Part shown: piece after piece, positions 52,373-61,649 of the stretch
Layout: the number at the start of each line of letters is the position of its first letter
Numbering within the stretch: position 1 is the stretch's first letter
DNA from: an uncultured Megasphaera sp.
Lineage (GTDB): Bacteria > Bacillota > Negativicutes > Veillonellales > Megasphaeraceae
Assembly: GCF_900539295.1 (NCBI RefSeq)
Contig: NZ_UQBH01000003.1
Span: 1 to 64,000 of the forward strand
Direction: 5' to 3'
DNA: 64,000 bases
The notes under the pieces: model-generated
Seen by the model: only the letters and a program-made list of their open reading frames with translations
The model's database searches: none
Told to the model about the DNA's origin: nothing
Position numbers and translations under genes: made by a program

Positions 52373-54241
52373 ATGAATATATTAACAGTAGAACAGGTAA
52401 AGAAATCCTATGGTCTCCGCGTCCTCTTCGATGACGTATCCTTTGCTATCGACAGCGGCCAGAAGCTGGGCCTCATCGGCCTCAATGGGGCCGGTAAGAC
52501 GACCCTCCTTAAGATCATTGCCGGCCTTTCCGATATGGACAGCGGTACCCTTTGGTTCAATCCCAAGGCCCGCATCCACTATCTGCCCCAGGAACCGCAG
52601 TTTGTGCCGGGCCACTCGGTCCTTGAAAGCGTCCTCGACGGCAATCTGCCCATCATGAAGCTCCTCCGGCAGTATGAAGAAGCCGTTCAAAAGGGTGATG
52701 ACGAAGCCGTCGTCTCTCTCAGTGCCGAAATGGACCGCCAGCAGGCCTGGGAACTCGAGGCGCAGGCTAAGATCATCCTCGGAAAATTGGGGATTTCCGA
52801 CTTATCCCAGTCCGTCGATGACCTCTCCGGCGGCCAGCGCAAACGCTTGGGTCTGGCTCGGGCTCTGATCATGCCCTGTGATCTCCTGATCATGGACGAA
52901 CCGACGAACCACCTCGACGAACAGACCATCCTCTGGCTGGAAGAATACCTCCGGGACAGCAAGTCTGCCATCCTGCTCAGCACTCATGACCGGTATTTCC
53001 TCGACACCGTCGTCGATTCGATGATTGAACTCGACCGGGGCCGCGTTTATACCTATGCCGGCAATTACAGCCAGTACTTGGAACTGCGCCAAGAGAGACT
53101 CGAACGGGACGAAGCCAGTGAAGCCAAGCGGCGCAACCTCATTCGCCGGGAAAAGGCTTGGATTCAGCGCGGCGCTCAGGCGCGGTCGACGAAACAAAAG
53201 GCCCGTAAGGAACGGTATGAACAGCTCTGTGCCATTGAAAACGGCAAGCCCATCGGCGAAGTGGAACTCCTCGATACGTCAGCCCGACTGGGGAAGACCA
53301 TCCTCGACATCGATGACGTGGCCTTTGGCTACGATCCGGCCAAGCCCTTGTTCCGCCACGTGGACTATCACGTCGTCAAGCACGACCGCATCGGCATCAT
53401 CGGAGCCAACGGCGTCGGCAAGTCGACCCTCTTGAAGGTCCTTTCCGGCCAACTGGTACCGACAGAAGGATCCCTTACCATCGGCCAGACCGTCCGCTTC
53501 GGCTTCTTTACCCAGCAGCTGCCGGATTTTGATGAATCGATGCGGGTCATCGATTACATTCAGGAACGGGGGCACTTTGTGGTCAACCAATTCGGCCAGC
53601 GCATTTCGGCCACGCGCCTTCTCGAACAGTTCCTGTTTACGGAAGAGATGCAGCACACGTTTATCGCCAAGTTGAGCGGCGGCGAACGGCGCCGTCTGTA
53701 CTTGCTGCGCCTCTTGATGGACCAGCCCAACGTCCTCTTATTGGACGAACCGACGAATGATCTCGACATTCCGACCTTGACGGTCCTTGAAAATTATCTC
53801 GACACCTTCCAGGGAGTCGTCCTCGTCGTTTCTCACGATCGCTACTTTTTAGATCGGGTGGTTGATAAACTTTTCACATTACACGCGGGGCAGTGGGAAC
53901 GCTTTTACGGCGATTATAGTGAATACTTGGAAGAAAAATACAGTCATCACCAAGAAAAGAAAAGTGAAAAGCCCAGTCGACCTTCTATTACTAAAACGAA
54001 TATAAAACCGGTACAGATTAAGGCCGGACTGACGCAGCGCCAAGAGGAAGAACTGAAGAAAATTACGGAAGAACTGCCTCGTTATGAGGCGATGCTCAAG
54101 GGAATCAACGCGGCCATCGCGGCAGCCGGCAGTAATTACGAACAAGTCGAGACACTCTTGGCAGATCAAAAGGAAACGCAAGAGAAAGTGGATACTTTGA
54201 CGGAAAGATGGTGTGAATTAGAAGATTTAAAGGGGGACTGA
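52373..54241 (+). CDS. ABC-F family ATPase (Uup-like)
   Basis: 622 residues, two ABC domains with no membrane segments: GLNGAGKTTLLKIIAG (about 36-51), LSGGQRKRLGLARAL, linker with RREKAWIQRGAQARSTKQKARKE, second GANGVGKSTLLKVL, LSGGERRRLYLLRLL, then a C-terminal coiled coil (residues about 550-622). This architecture is the Uup branch of ABC-F proteins, which act on ribosomes or DNA. Antibiotic protection is possible but not indicated. Promoter candidate TTGCAT-N17-TAGTGT upstream (52311-52339). No strong ribosome site before ATG 52373. Confidence 0.9.
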   Translation: MNILTVEQVKKSYGLRVLFDDVSFAIDSGQKLGLIGLNGAGKTTLLKIIAGLSDMDSGTLWFNPKARIHYLPQEPQFVPGHSVLESVLDGNLPIMKLLRQYEEAVQKGDDEAVVSLSAEMDRQQAWELEAQAKIILGKLGISDLSQSVDDLSGGQRKRLGLARALIMPCDLLIMDEPTNHLDEQTILWLEEYLRDSKSAILLSTHDRYFLDTVVDSMIELDRGRVYTYAGNYSQYLELRQERLERDEASEAKRRNLIRREKAWIQRGAQARSTKQKARKERYEQLCAIENGKPIGEVELLDTSARLGKTILDIDDVAFGYDPAKPLFRHVDYHVVKHDRIGIIGANGVGKSTLLKVLSGQLVPTEGSLTIGQTVRFGFFTQQLPDFDESMRVIDYIQERGHFVVNQFGQRISATRLLEQFLFTEEMQHTFIAKLSGGERRRLYLLRLLMDQPNVLLLDEPTNDLDIPTLTVLENYLDTFQGVVLVVSHDRYFLDRVVDKLFTLHAGQWERFYGDYSEYLEEKYSHHQEKKSEKPSRPSITKTNIKPVQIKAGLTQRQEEELKKITEELPRYEAMLKGINAAIAAAGSNYEQVETLLADQKETQEKVDTLTERWCELEDLKGD

Positions 54242-54441
54242 CCGTAATTTTTTAAATATGATAAAAAAGCATAGAAAATATGGCAAAAAAGGCGGTCGAA
54301 TTCTCTAAAAGCAATGGAAATTTATGCTGGTTTGTATTATCCTATAAGTAACAAAGTTTGTGATAAAATGTTACATAGTTCTTGGCCGCTGCCAACGTCA
54401 TACCAGCATTTTAAATTTCAGACCGAAAAGGAGTATTTGCT

Positions 54442-55896
54442 ATGCCTGAATTTCATTCCCGCTTTGAAAACATCGACCGCCGCGTCCCCATTGATGAACA
54501 TAACTGTGCCGTTCAGTTTGACGTCACCAAGTGCAAAAATTGTACCTTATGCCGCCGCGCCTGTGCCGACACGCAGACCGTACTGGATTACTATTCCCTG
54601 TCCAGCACCGGCGATCTTCCGATTTGTGTCCATTGCGGCCAGTGTGCGACAGCCTGCCCCTTTGATGCCATCAACGAAGTCGATGACGTCGGCCGGGTCA
54701 AGGACGCCTTGAAAGACCCGGATAAAATCGTTATTTTCCAAACGGCTCCGGCCGTCCGCGTCGGCCTCGGTGAATCTTTCGGCATGGAACCGGGCAGCTT
54801 CGTCGAAGGCAAGATGGTTGCGGCCCTGCGTGCCCTCGGTGCAGACTACGTCTTCGATACCGATTTCGGTGCTGATATGACCATCATGGAAGAAGCGATG
54901 GAGTTGCTCCACCGCCTGCAGTCTGAAGAAATTCCGATTCCTCAGTTCACCAGCTGCTGCCCGGCTTGGGTTGAATTTGCGGAAACCTTCTATCCCGACC
55001 TCATTCCTCATCTGTCGTCGACGAAGAGCCCCATCAGTATCTTGAGCCCGGTCATCAAGACTCACTTTGCCCAGCAGAAGAACATCGACCCCAAGAAAAT
55101 CGTCAACGTCTGCGTCACGCCGTGCACGGCCAAAAAATCGGAAATCCGCCGTCCCCAGCTGAGCGCCGCGGGCCTGTTCTGGGATGAACCGGAAATCCGC
55201 GATACGGATATCTGTATCACGACGCGGGAATTGGCTCGGTGGATTCAGGAAGAAGGCATCGACTTTGACAGCCTGGAAAACAGCCAGTTCGATAAGACCT
55301 TCGGTTCTTCGTCCGGCGGCGGCCGTATTTTCGGCAACTCCGGCGGCGTTATGGAAGCGGCTATCCGCACGGCATACCATATGTTTACCGGCCGTCCGGC
55401 TCCGAAGGACTTCATCCCCTTCGAACCGGTACGAGGCCTGCAGGGCGTCAAAAAAGCGACGGTCATCTTCGGTCACTTCGTCATCCACGTCGCGGCCATC
55501 AGCGGTCTCGGCAATGCCCGTGCCTTCATCGACGAACTCATCAAAGAAGACGCCTTTGAAGACTATTCCTTCATCGAAATCATGGCCTGCCCCGGCGGCT
55601 GTATCGGTGGGGGCGGCCAGCCGAAAGTCAAGATGCCGCAGATTAAAAAAGTACAGGAAGCTCGGACGGCTTCTCTCTATCAGAGCGATGCCGATACGGA
55701 CGTCAAAGCCAGCTGGCAGAATCCGGAAATCGCTGAACTCTATGAAGTATTCCTCGACGAACCGTTGTCGGAAATGGCGGAATTTACCTTGCATACCTAT
55801 TTCTCTGACAAGAGCGATCAGTTGGGCCGCATGAAGAACCTCACGCCCCAGACGAATCCCATGTCGCCGAAATACAAACCGCCTACAGCTGAATAA
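54442..55896 (+). CDS. hydA: [FeFe]-hydrogenase, monomeric, 484 aa
   Basis: H2-producing enzyme of fermentation. Two [4Fe-4S] clusters: C31, C34, C37, C41 and C62, C65, C68, C72. H-cluster motifs: TSCCPAW (residues 170-176), TPCTAKKSE (226-234) and MACPGGCIGGGGQP (about residue 381 on). The second motif is usually MPC; here Thr226 replaces the Met beside the H-cluster. No extra ferredoxin or NuoG-like domain, so electrons come from ferredoxin or flavodoxin. Length equals that published for M. elsdenii hydrogenase. ATG 54442, AAAAGGAG upstream. No maturases (HydEFG) in the window. Confidence 0.96.
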   Translation: MPEFHSRFENIDRRVPIDEHNCAVQFDVTKCKNCTLCRRACADTQTVLDYYSLSSTGDLPICVHCGQCATACPFDAINEVDDVGRVKDALKDPDKIVIFQTAPAVRVGLGESFGMEPGSFVEGKMVAALRALGADYVFDTDFGADMTIMEEAMELLHRLQSEEIPIPQFTSCCPAWVEFAETFYPDLIPHLSSTKSPISILSPVIKTHFAQQKNIDPKKIVNVCVTPCTAKKSEIRRPQLSAAGLFWDEPEIRDTDICITTRELARWIQEEGIDFDSLENSQFDKTFGSSSGGGRIFGNSGGVMEAAIRTAYHMFTGRPAPKDFIPFEPVRGLQGVKKATVIFGHFVIHVAAISGLGNARAFIDELIKEDAFEDYSFIEIMACPGGCIGGGGQPKVKMPQIKKVQEARTASLYQSDADTDVKASWQNPEIAELYEVFLDEPLSEMAEFTLHTYFSDKSDQLGRMKNLTPQTNPMSPKYKPPTAE

Positions 55897-55909
55897 GGAG
55901 AATTATCAC

Positions 55910-55942
55910 AAAGGTCCTGCATCTTTTTGCAGGGCCTTTTTT
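55910..55942 (+). terminator. Terminator of hydA
   Basis: AAGGTCCTGC pairs with GCAGGGCCTT; T run follows. Confidence 0.88.
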
Positions 55943-56212
55943 GTCGGGGATTTTTGCCGATGGCTGTGTGGTGGGTTTTATGACTATTGTGGATGAAAAA
56001 TATATACAATAAATAAGATATTGACAACCAATATCATGAAAGGCTATAATAAGTATGTACTCATTGTAACAAGCTACGGAATGAGCGGGCAAGTGCAGAC
56101 ATTATCTTTGTTTTAGGCGAGAGGAAACTAGGAACACTCGATTGCAGCGAATAAGGAAGATCTGTTTGCCTGTCTTTTTCTGGCTTGAAAACCAAGAAAG
56201 AAGGTATACATA
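55943..56212. other. Intergenic region with long leader of SLH porin
   Basis: 270 bases with no gene. It contains the strong promoter at 56021-56050 and then a leader of roughly 155 bases ahead of ATG 56213. Small inverted repeats are present near 56170-56205 but none is convincing. Confidence 0.6.
56021..56050 (+). promoter_or_regulatory. Promoter of SLH porin gene
   Basis: TTGACA (56021-56026), 18-nt spacer and TATAAT (56045-56050), consistent with a highly expressed outer-membrane protein. Confidence 0.85.
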
Positions 56213-57556
56213 ATGAAAAAGAAGATCACTACAACCTTAGCCGTTATGATGGCTGTCGGTGCTGCCAGCGCCTTTGCGGCCAATCCCTTCGTCGATGTAC
56301 CGTCTGACAGCTGGGCTTACAAATCCGTCGTAGAACTGGCCGATGCCGGCATCATCCAGGGTGTCGACGGCGAACACTTCCAGGGTCAGCGCAACATTAC
56401 CCGTTATGAAGCTGCCGAAATGGTTGCCAAAGCCATGGCTCACATGGACAAGGCTTCTGTCGAACAGCGGGCACTGATCAACAAATTGGCTGACGAATTT
56501 GCCGATGAACTGAACAACCTCGGCGTCCGCGTCAGCGCCCTCGAAAACCGCGTCGGCAACGTCAAATTGACCGGTGACGCTCGTGTTCGCTTCCAGCACC
56601 AGAGCCGCGGCACGGCCAATGCTAAAGACGGCGAAGGCTACCGCAACGACTCTTCTTGGGATTACCGCGTTCGTATCCGTGCCAATGCCCAGGTTAACGA
56701 CCGTACGACCGTAACCTACGGTATCAGCACGAATGACCTCAACTTTGGCGACAACGGCTCGGCCAGCGACAACAACGACATCTTCACGGACAATGCCAAA
56801 GTCGACTACAACTTCGGCGGCAATACGTGGAACCTCAGCGTCGGCCGTACCGATACGTACGTCCTCGGCGGTGATCATGCCTACGGCTTCCAGTACGGCG
56901 ACGTCTTCGACCGGGCTGAATTGTCCTATTCCGGCGACCACTTTGCGTTGACCGGCGGCTATGGTAAATTTAAAGCCGGCGACATTGCAGGTTCCGATGA
57001 AGACGGCTTTGACGGCGTCAAGACCGGCTACGGCGTCTTGGAAGGTATCTTCGGCGGCGGCAGCTCGGCAGGCTCTGCTATCGGTGCTTATTACAATGAC
57101 TTCTCCGTCAGCGGCGGCGCCAACACCGGCGATTACTTCGCAGCGGATGACCTCTGGGGTGCGTATGCCAGCCTCAATTTCGGCAAATGGAACGCCCTCG
57201 CTAACTACGAAAAGATCAACAGCAACAGTGCTTATCTCGGCAGCGACGACACCAAGGATCCGGAAGTTTGGATCGGTAAATTGACCTACGGCTCGGCTGA
57301 CAGCGATACCAAGGGCACGTGGGATGCATGGGTTGAATACATCAACTCCGATAAAGGTGCCCTCCTCGGCGGTGCTACCAACTCCTGGCGCGATGACAGC
57401 GTCCTCGACAACGTCAAATCCTGGGGTGTCGGCATTGACTACACCTTAGCGAAAAACGTCGTCCTCACGGCTGCTCAGACCTTCGGCACCAAAGCGAAAC
57501 ACGGCTCGGACGATCCCGATGAATTCACGGATGTAGAAATCAACTTCTTGTTCTAA
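56213..57556 (+). CDS. SLH-domain outer-membrane porin (OmpM-like)
   Basis: 447 residues. Signal peptide (KKKITTTLAVMMAVGAASAFA), an SLH domain (FVDVPSDSWAYKSVVELADAG ... ITRYEAAEMVAKAM, residues about 25-80), a coiled-coil segment (RVSALENRVG), and a C-terminal beta-barrel rich in alternating residues, ending in Phe (INFLF), the usual signal for the BAM machinery. OmpM proteins in Negativicutes tether the outer membrane to cadaverine-modified peptidoglycan through the SLH domain. Very strong codon bias (C-ending codons), as in abundant envelope proteins. Confidence 0.93.
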   Translation: MKKKITTTLAVMMAVGAASAFAANPFVDVPSDSWAYKSVVELADAGIIQGVDGEHFQGQRNITRYEAAEMVAKAMAHMDKASVEQRALINKLADEFADELNNLGVRVSALENRVGNVKLTGDARVRFQHQSRGTANAKDGEGYRNDSSWDYRVRIRANAQVNDRTTVTYGISTNDLNFGDNGSASDNNDIFTDNAKVDYNFGGNTWNLSVGRTDTYVLGGDHAYGFQYGDVFDRAELSYSGDHFALTGGYGKFKAGDIAGSDEDGFDGVKTGYGVLEGIFGGGSSAGSAIGAYYNDFSVSGGANTGDYFAADDLWGAYASLNFGKWNALANYEKINSNSAYLGSDDTKDPEVWIGKLTYGSADSDTKGTWDAWVEYINSDKGALLGGATNSWRDDSVLDNVKSWGVGIDYTLAKNVVLTAAQTFGTKAKHGSDDPDEFTDVEINFLF

Positions 57557-57585
57557 GAGTCGCTTTCCCCTACATAGCATATAAC

Positions 57586-57619
57586 AAAAGAGGACTGTCA
57601 ACTTTGGCAGTCCTCTTTT
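57586..57619 (+). terminator. Terminator of SLH porin gene
   Basis: AAAAGAGGACTG pairs with CAGTCCTCTTTT; perfect 12-bp stem. Confidence 0.9.
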
Positions 57620-57864
57620 GCATAAGGGAAACCTTTTGAAAGGAGTTGTGCCGGCAGGCTTTGCAGGGGGAACAGAAGGTCGTTAAAAAATCGTCAAAAA
57701 TAAGTTCATCGCTGTCACTAAACGAAAGTAAATCTGAGATTTATCATAAAATGGGATTAAAAAGAGGGGCTGATTGACTTATTCGCACTTCAATATGGAC
57801 TTTTTTGGCTATTCGTGGGATAATAAATAAGTTAACAGTTTAGGATCGTAAAGGAGAAGATAGC
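57620..57864. other. Intergenic region before the AMIN-amidase gene
   Basis: 245 bases without a gene. TTGACT (about 57774) and a distant GATAAT (57819-57824) are seen, but spacing is wrong for a standard promoter. Confidence 0.4.
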
Positions 57865-59061
57865 GTGCTTAAAAAAATATGGATGCTTCCGCTTATTATG
57901 CTCATCTGTCTGATCCCGATGGTATCAGCTCATGCAGCGGCGAAAACGGAAATTACCAATGTGCGGACGGCAACGCGAAACGATGCCAATACGCCTTTTG
58001 TTCGGACCGTTCTCGATGTCAGCGGCAAGGTAAATCCCAAACTTTACATCGATAACTCTGGCGAGTATGTTTTCGTGACTCTGCCCAATACTAAAATCGG
58101 TAAGAAAGTAGATAAAACATACAAGCCTAACAGCAACGTCATATCCCGCGTGACACTGTCGTCGCGGTCAGCCGGTACGGATGTCACCATCAAGGTGCCC
58201 CAGGCTGTGACTAAAAACGACGTCAAAGTATTTACCCTTCCGGGGGCGACGGGTACGAAAGGCTCAAGCCGCGTCGTCATCGACATTAACGATAAGTCCG
58301 GCAAGGTAAAGCAGTGGAGCCAGTGGAGTACTGCCAGTGGGAATAAGACAACATCAAAACCGGCTTCGAAGCCGACGACGACCTGGAAGCCGACGACGAC
58401 TCCAACGAAATCGACTCCGGCTAAAACCACAGCCACGACGGTTCCTGCTTATGCCAGCAGTCAGTCTTACAGCTTGACCAAGGGCCTTCAGGGCAAGACC
58501 ATCGCCATCGACCCCGGTCACGGCGGCAGCGACTCCGGTGCCGTAGGTGCTTTTTCTAAGGAAAAAGACATTACCCTGGCTATTTCCAAGAAGGTGGCAG
58601 CGCTCTTGAATGCGGCCGGTGCCAACGTCGTCATGACCCGCACGACCGACGTCGACGTCTATGCTCCTTATGACGGCGCCGTAGAAGAACTGCAGGCCCG
58701 CAGCAACATCGGCAATGCAGCTAAGGCTGACGTTTTCATCAGCATCCACATCGATTCCTTCGATTCGCCGTCTGCCGGCGGTGTCACGGCCTATTACAAC
58801 AGTAAGACGCCTTATGACTACGGCCTGGCCAACTACATTCACCTGCAGAACATGAAGGCGACGAACTTCTCGGACCGCGGTGTAAAGACGGCTAACTTCT
58901 ACGTCCTCCTGCATACCAATATGCCGGCGACGCTTCTCGAACTCGGCTTCATCTCCAATCCGAGTGAAGAACAGGCCCTCAATACAGACGCTCAGCAGCA
59001 GAACTTTGCTGAAAGCATCGTAAAAGGGTTGGCCGACTACTTTAATCACAACGGAAACTAA
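57865..59061 (+). CDS. N-acetylmuramoyl-L-alanine amidase with AMIN domain
   Basis: 398 residues. Signal peptide (LKKIWMLPLIMLICLIPMV, cut near SAHAA), AMIN domain (residues about 28-150, binds peptidoglycan), a Thr/Pro/Lys-rich linker (about 155-195), then an Amidase_3 catalytic domain (IAIDPGHGGSDSGAVG with His, NVVMTRTTDVDVY, VFISIHIDSF with His, and LLELGFISNPSEE with Glu): the full zinc set of AmiC-type amidases. Probably works in daughter-cell separation. GTG 57865 with AAAGGAGAAG upstream. Confidence 0.94.
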   Translation: MLKKIWMLPLIMLICLIPMVSAHAAAKTEITNVRTATRNDANTPFVRTVLDVSGKVNPKLYIDNSGEYVFVTLPNTKIGKKVDKTYKPNSNVISRVTLSSRSAGTDVTIKVPQAVTKNDVKVFTLPGATGTKGSSRVVIDINDKSGKVKQWSQWSTASGNKTTSKPASKPTTTWKPTTTPTKSTPAKTTATTVPAYASSQSYSLTKGLQGKTIAIDPGHGGSDSGAVGAFSKEKDITLAISKKVAALLNAAGANVVMTRTTDVDVYAPYDGAVEELQARSNIGNAAKADVFISIHIDSFDSPSAGGVTAYYNSKTPYDYGLANYIHLQNMKATNFSDRGVKTANFYVLLHTNMPATLLELGFISNPSEEQALNTDAQQQNFAESIVKGLADYFNHNGN

Positions 59062-59076
59062 GACCGTTTCCTCTCG

Positions 59077-59114
59077 AATATCCCCGTTATCGGTTATGCC
59101 GTGACGGGGATATT
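59077..59114 (+). terminator. Hairpin after the amidase gene
   Basis: A perfect 11-bp stem AATATCCCCGT/ACGGGGATATT. The T tract after it is poor, so it is a weaker terminator. Confidence 0.6.
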
Positions 59115-59154
59115 GTCTGTCCGGAATCAATGCCGTTTTGAAAGGCCTTTTATA

Positions 59155-59183
59155 TTGACAGGACGGATGATTCATGATATAGT
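59155..59183 (+). promoter_or_regulatory. Promoter of the rplU-prp-rpmA operon
   Basis: TTGACA (59155-59160), 17-nt spacer and TATAGT (59178-59183). Confidence 0.85.
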
Positions 59184-59194
59184 AGATGAGTCGT

Positions 59195-59285
59195 AGCATA
59201 AGTGGCTATGGATAAGCCGCGTGGAGAGGCCGTCAAGTGTCCTTTTGCGGAACGCCGTATCCAGCGAGTATATTGATGAGGAGGT
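59195..59285 (+). promoter_or_regulatory. Possible L21 leader (5' UTR structure)
   Basis: The region between promoter and rplU is about 100 nt and contains GTGGC...GCCGC (around 59201-59220) and further self-pairing segments (GAGGCCGTC, GAACGCCGTATCC). In Firmicutes this position carries the L21 leader RNA, which is bound by L21. I infer a similar function but could not match the consensus in detail. Confidence 0.45.
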
Positions 59286-59292
59286 GTCACTC

Positions 59293-59604
59293 ATGTACGC
59301 TATTATTAAAACAGGTGGAAAACAGTATCGTGTCCAGGAAGGCGACAGCATCTTTGTTGAAAAGTTAGACGCTGATATTGATTCCAATGTCGTATTCGAC
59401 CAGGTATTGGCAGTCGTCAACGACGGTGATGTTAAAGTAGGTGCTCCCGTTGTCGAAGGCGCTAAAGTAACGGCAAAAGTATTGGCTCAGGGTAAAGAAA
59501 AGAAGATCCTTGTTTTCAAATACAAAGCAAAATCTAACTATCGCCGTCGTCAGGGTCATCGTCAGCCGTTCACGAAAGTTTCTATCGAAAAGATTGAAGG
59601 CTAA
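59293..59604 (+). CDS. rplU: 50S ribosomal protein L21
   Basis: 103 residues: [25 protein letters not shown] and [22 protein letters not shown] are diagnostic for L21. ATG 59293 with GAGGAGGTG upstream. The stop TAA overlaps the prp start by one base (TAATG). First gene of rplU-prp-rpmA. Confidence 0.98.
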   Translation: MYAIIKTGGKQYRVQEGDSIFVEKLDADIDSNVVFDQVLAVVNDGDVKVGAPVVEGAKVTAKVLAQGKEKKILVFKYKAKSNYRRRQGHRQPFTKVSIEKIEG

Positions 59605-59912
59605 TGATTACCATTACGATGCATCGTGATAAGAACGATCGCTATACGGGATTTAGCATAAGCGGCCATGCCGACTATGCTGAAGCAGGTAGTGATATCG
59701 TCTGTGCCGCCGTATCGGCGTTGTCGCAGACAGCCTTGTTGGGTCTCATGGAGTATGCTTCGGAAGACGTACCCTATGAAGTAAACGAAGGCTTCTTATC
59801 GGTGACAGTTCCTAAGCCCTGTGAAGCGTCACAGATCATCTTAGGGACTATGGCAAGAGGATTGCAGGAAATGGTGCGACAGTATGGAGAATACGTCGTA
59901 CTCGACTTATAG
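59604..59912 (+). CDS. prp: Ribosomal-processing cysteine protease Prp
   Basis: 102 residues; [22 protein letters not shown] holds the catalytic His and Cys (GHA and DIVC). Prp removes the N-terminal extension of L27, encoded next. ATG 59604 overlaps the rplU stop. Its gene lies between rplU and rpmA in Firmicutes whose L27 needs cleavage. Confidence 0.95.
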   Translation: MITITMHRDKNDRYTGFSISGHADYAEAGSDIVCAAVSALSQTALLGLMEYASEDVPYEVNEGFLSVTVPKPCEASQIILGTMARGLQEMVRQYGEYVVLDL

Positions 59913-59931
59913 ATGTCAGGAGGTGGACGGA

Positions 59932-60216
59932 ATGTTCAATTTCAACTTACAGCTTTTCGCTCATAAAAAAGGGACAGGCTCCACGCGTAACGGCCGTGAC
60001 AGCGAATCGAAACGCCTTGGCGTAAAATGCCACGACGGCGTCATCGTTAAAGCCGGCAACATCATCGTTCGCCAGCGTGGTACGCACTTCCATCCGGGCA
60101 CTAACGTAGGTATCGGTAAAGATGATACGTTATTTGCTACGGCTGCAGGAAAAGTTGCGTTTGAACGCGCTGGTAAATACAACCGCAAAGTCAGCGTATA
60201 CCCTGTAGAAGCGTAA
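59932..60216 (+). CDS. rpmA: 50S ribosomal protein L27 (with Prp-cleaved N-terminus)
   Basis: 94 residues. The N-terminus [15 protein letters not shown] contains the conserved extension cut by Prp after the aromatic residue (LQLF|AHKKG). The rest, including [16 protein letters not shown] and [22 protein letters not shown], is L27. ATG 59932 is preceded by AGGAGGTGG. An upstream frame extension overlaps prp and is not used. Confidence 0.98.
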   Translation: MFNFNLQLFAHKKGTGSTRNGRDSESKRLGVKCHDGVIVKAGNIIVRQRGTHFHPGTNVGIGKDDTLFATAAGKVAFERAGKYNRKVSVYPVEA

Positions 60217-60224
60217 ATACGTGA

Positions 60225-60277
60225 AGAAAAGAACTGCCGCAGTGAGGCTCAGTCCGACTGCGTCAGTTCTTTTTTTG
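60225..60277 (+). terminator. Terminator of rplU-prp-rpmA
   Basis: GAACTG pairs with CAGTTC, plus inner GCAGT/ACTGC, then seven T residues. Confidence 0.88.
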
Positions 60278-60292
60278 TTTGTAAAAATCTCT

Positions 60293-60320
60293 TTGACGCG
60301 GCCTTAAAATCCTGTATAAT
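60293..60320 (+). promoter_or_regulatory. Promoter of the hypothetical/deacetylase unit
   Basis: TTGACG (60293-60298), 16-nt spacer, TATAAT (60315-60320), with TG one base before it. Confidence 0.8.
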
Positions 60321-60365
60321 AGAACTTGTATTTACTTTGATTAAACTCAAGCGGAGGTGTACACC

Positions 60366-60764
60366 ATGCGCGTTACTGTCAATGGAGAAAACCGTGAGCT
60401 CCACGTCTATGATCGTGAGACGGGAAGGGACTATGCCAAGCCGATCGTCTGTTCTCAGGAGCAGCTGGAAACGGATATGTACGGCGAGTTCGTCCTGACG
60501 GAAGAAGAATACGCCCATTGGACTGAATTACTGGCTGTACAGCAGGAGTCGGAAGACCTGCTCTTTGAATTGAAAGACGCCGTCGTGAAAGAAGAATGGG
60601 ACAACTACCTGTATGAAGAAACGAAGTACATGACGACGACCTTGGAGACGATTCAGATGGAAAACATCTGCACCAAGGAATTGAAAGAAGCCTTGGAAAC
60701 GGGCAACAAAGAATGGCTGACAGAGAACCATTTTTTCAAGACTGCAGAAAAATTGAAAAAATAA
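60366..60764 (+). CDS. Conserved-looking hypothetical protein
   Basis: 132 residues, soluble, Glu/Thr-rich and mostly helical after residue 40 (VTVNGENRELHVYDRETGRDY, then TEEEYAHWTELLAVQQESEDLL). I recognise no domain. It starts at ATG 60366, eight bases after GGAGGTG; a GTG at 60357 lies inside that site. It is 10 bases before a polysaccharide deacetylase gene, so both are probably cotranscribed. Confidence 0.75.
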   Translation: MRVTVNGENRELHVYDRETGRDYAKPIVCSQEQLETDMYGEFVLTEEEYAHWTELLAVQQESEDLLFELKDAVVKEEWDNYLYEETKYMTTTLETIQMENICTKELKEALETGNKEWLTENHFFKTAEKLKK

Positions 60765-60774
60765 AGGAAGTCTT

Positions 60775-61629
60775 ATGGTGAAAAAAATATGTTCCTGGAT
60801 CATTGGCGTCACTCTCACCATCTTGGTCCTCCTCATCGGGGTGTTCTCTTTTTGGTATTTCGGTTCGACGAACTATCATCTGACCGGCGTGCCCGTATTA
60901 AATTATCACCAGGTAAATAATAAGTTCAATACGGTCTTGACCATGAAGCCCGCTGACTTTGAACAACAGATCAAATACCTTCATGACAACGACTACCATT
61001 CCATCACCTTGGAACAGTTCGATGCCTACATGCGGGGCGAAGGCGATCTGCCCGACCGGCCGGTCCTCATCACCTTTGATGACGGCTACGTCGACAATTA
61101 TGAAGATGCCTATCCCATTTTAAAGAAGTATCACATGAGGGGGACGATTTTCCTCATCATCAACCTCGTGGGAACACCGGGCTATCTGACTTGGGACCAA
61201 GTTCATGAAATGGCGGCTGACGGGATGGAATTCGGATCCCATACGATGAGCCATAAGCCACTGACCAGCTTCGATCGGGCCGGTGCGCGATATGAACTGC
61301 AGGCCTCGAAGGCGGCTATTGAAAAGGCCACGGGAAAACCTTGCGAATTCATTGCCTTTCCGGAAGGGAAGTATAATGACATGGTCATGGAAGAAACGAA
61401 GGAAGCGGGGTACCGCTACGCCTTTACGGTCAATACGGGCCGTGATTTTCCCTGGGATGACCCTTATGACCTCGACCGGGTTCCTCTGTTTGAAGGCCCT
61501 ATCAGTTTCAACCATTTCCGGTTCCGTCTGACCTTCAGTGCCTTCAGCGCCCTGTTATGGAAGAGTCACCAATATTTCAGCCATATAGAAATAACCAAGG
61601 ATTTGGCCCAGCATATTCCCGAACCGTAG
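60775..61629 (+). CDS. Membrane-anchored polysaccharide deacetylase
   Basis: 284 residues. An N-terminal transmembrane anchor (IIGVTLTILVLLIGVFSFW), then a NodB-type domain: VLNYHQVNN, TFDDGYVDNYEDAYPIL (motif 1, Asp-Asp), SHTMSHKPL (His-x3-His), and the FPEGKYND block. Zn-dependent removal of N-acetyl groups from peptidoglycan or surface glycan is likely. ATG 60775 with AAAGGAAG upstream. Bidirectional terminator follows. Confidence 0.92.
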   Translation: MVKKICSWIIGVTLTILVLLIGVFSFWYFGSTNYHLTGVPVLNYHQVNNKFNTVLTMKPADFEQQIKYLHDNDYHSITLEQFDAYMRGEGDLPDRPVLITFDDGYVDNYEDAYPILKKYHMRGTIFLIINLVGTPGYLTWDQVHEMAADGMEFGSHTMSHKPLTSFDRAGARYELQASKAAIEKATGKPCEFIAFPEGKYNDMVMEETKEAGYRYAFTVNTGRDFPWDDPYDLDRVPLFEGPISFNHFRFRLTFSAFSALLWKSHQYFSHIEITKDLAQHIPEP

Positions 61630-61649
61630 TGGGAAGGCCTTTCCTTGAG

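Noticed and set aside
54314..54712. Frame overlapping the hydA start
   Set aside because: It has no ribosome site and conflicts with the clearly coding hydA frame.
54547..55794. 415-residue minus-strand frame opposite hydA
   Set aside because: Shadow of the hydrogenase gene; no start signal and no known domain.
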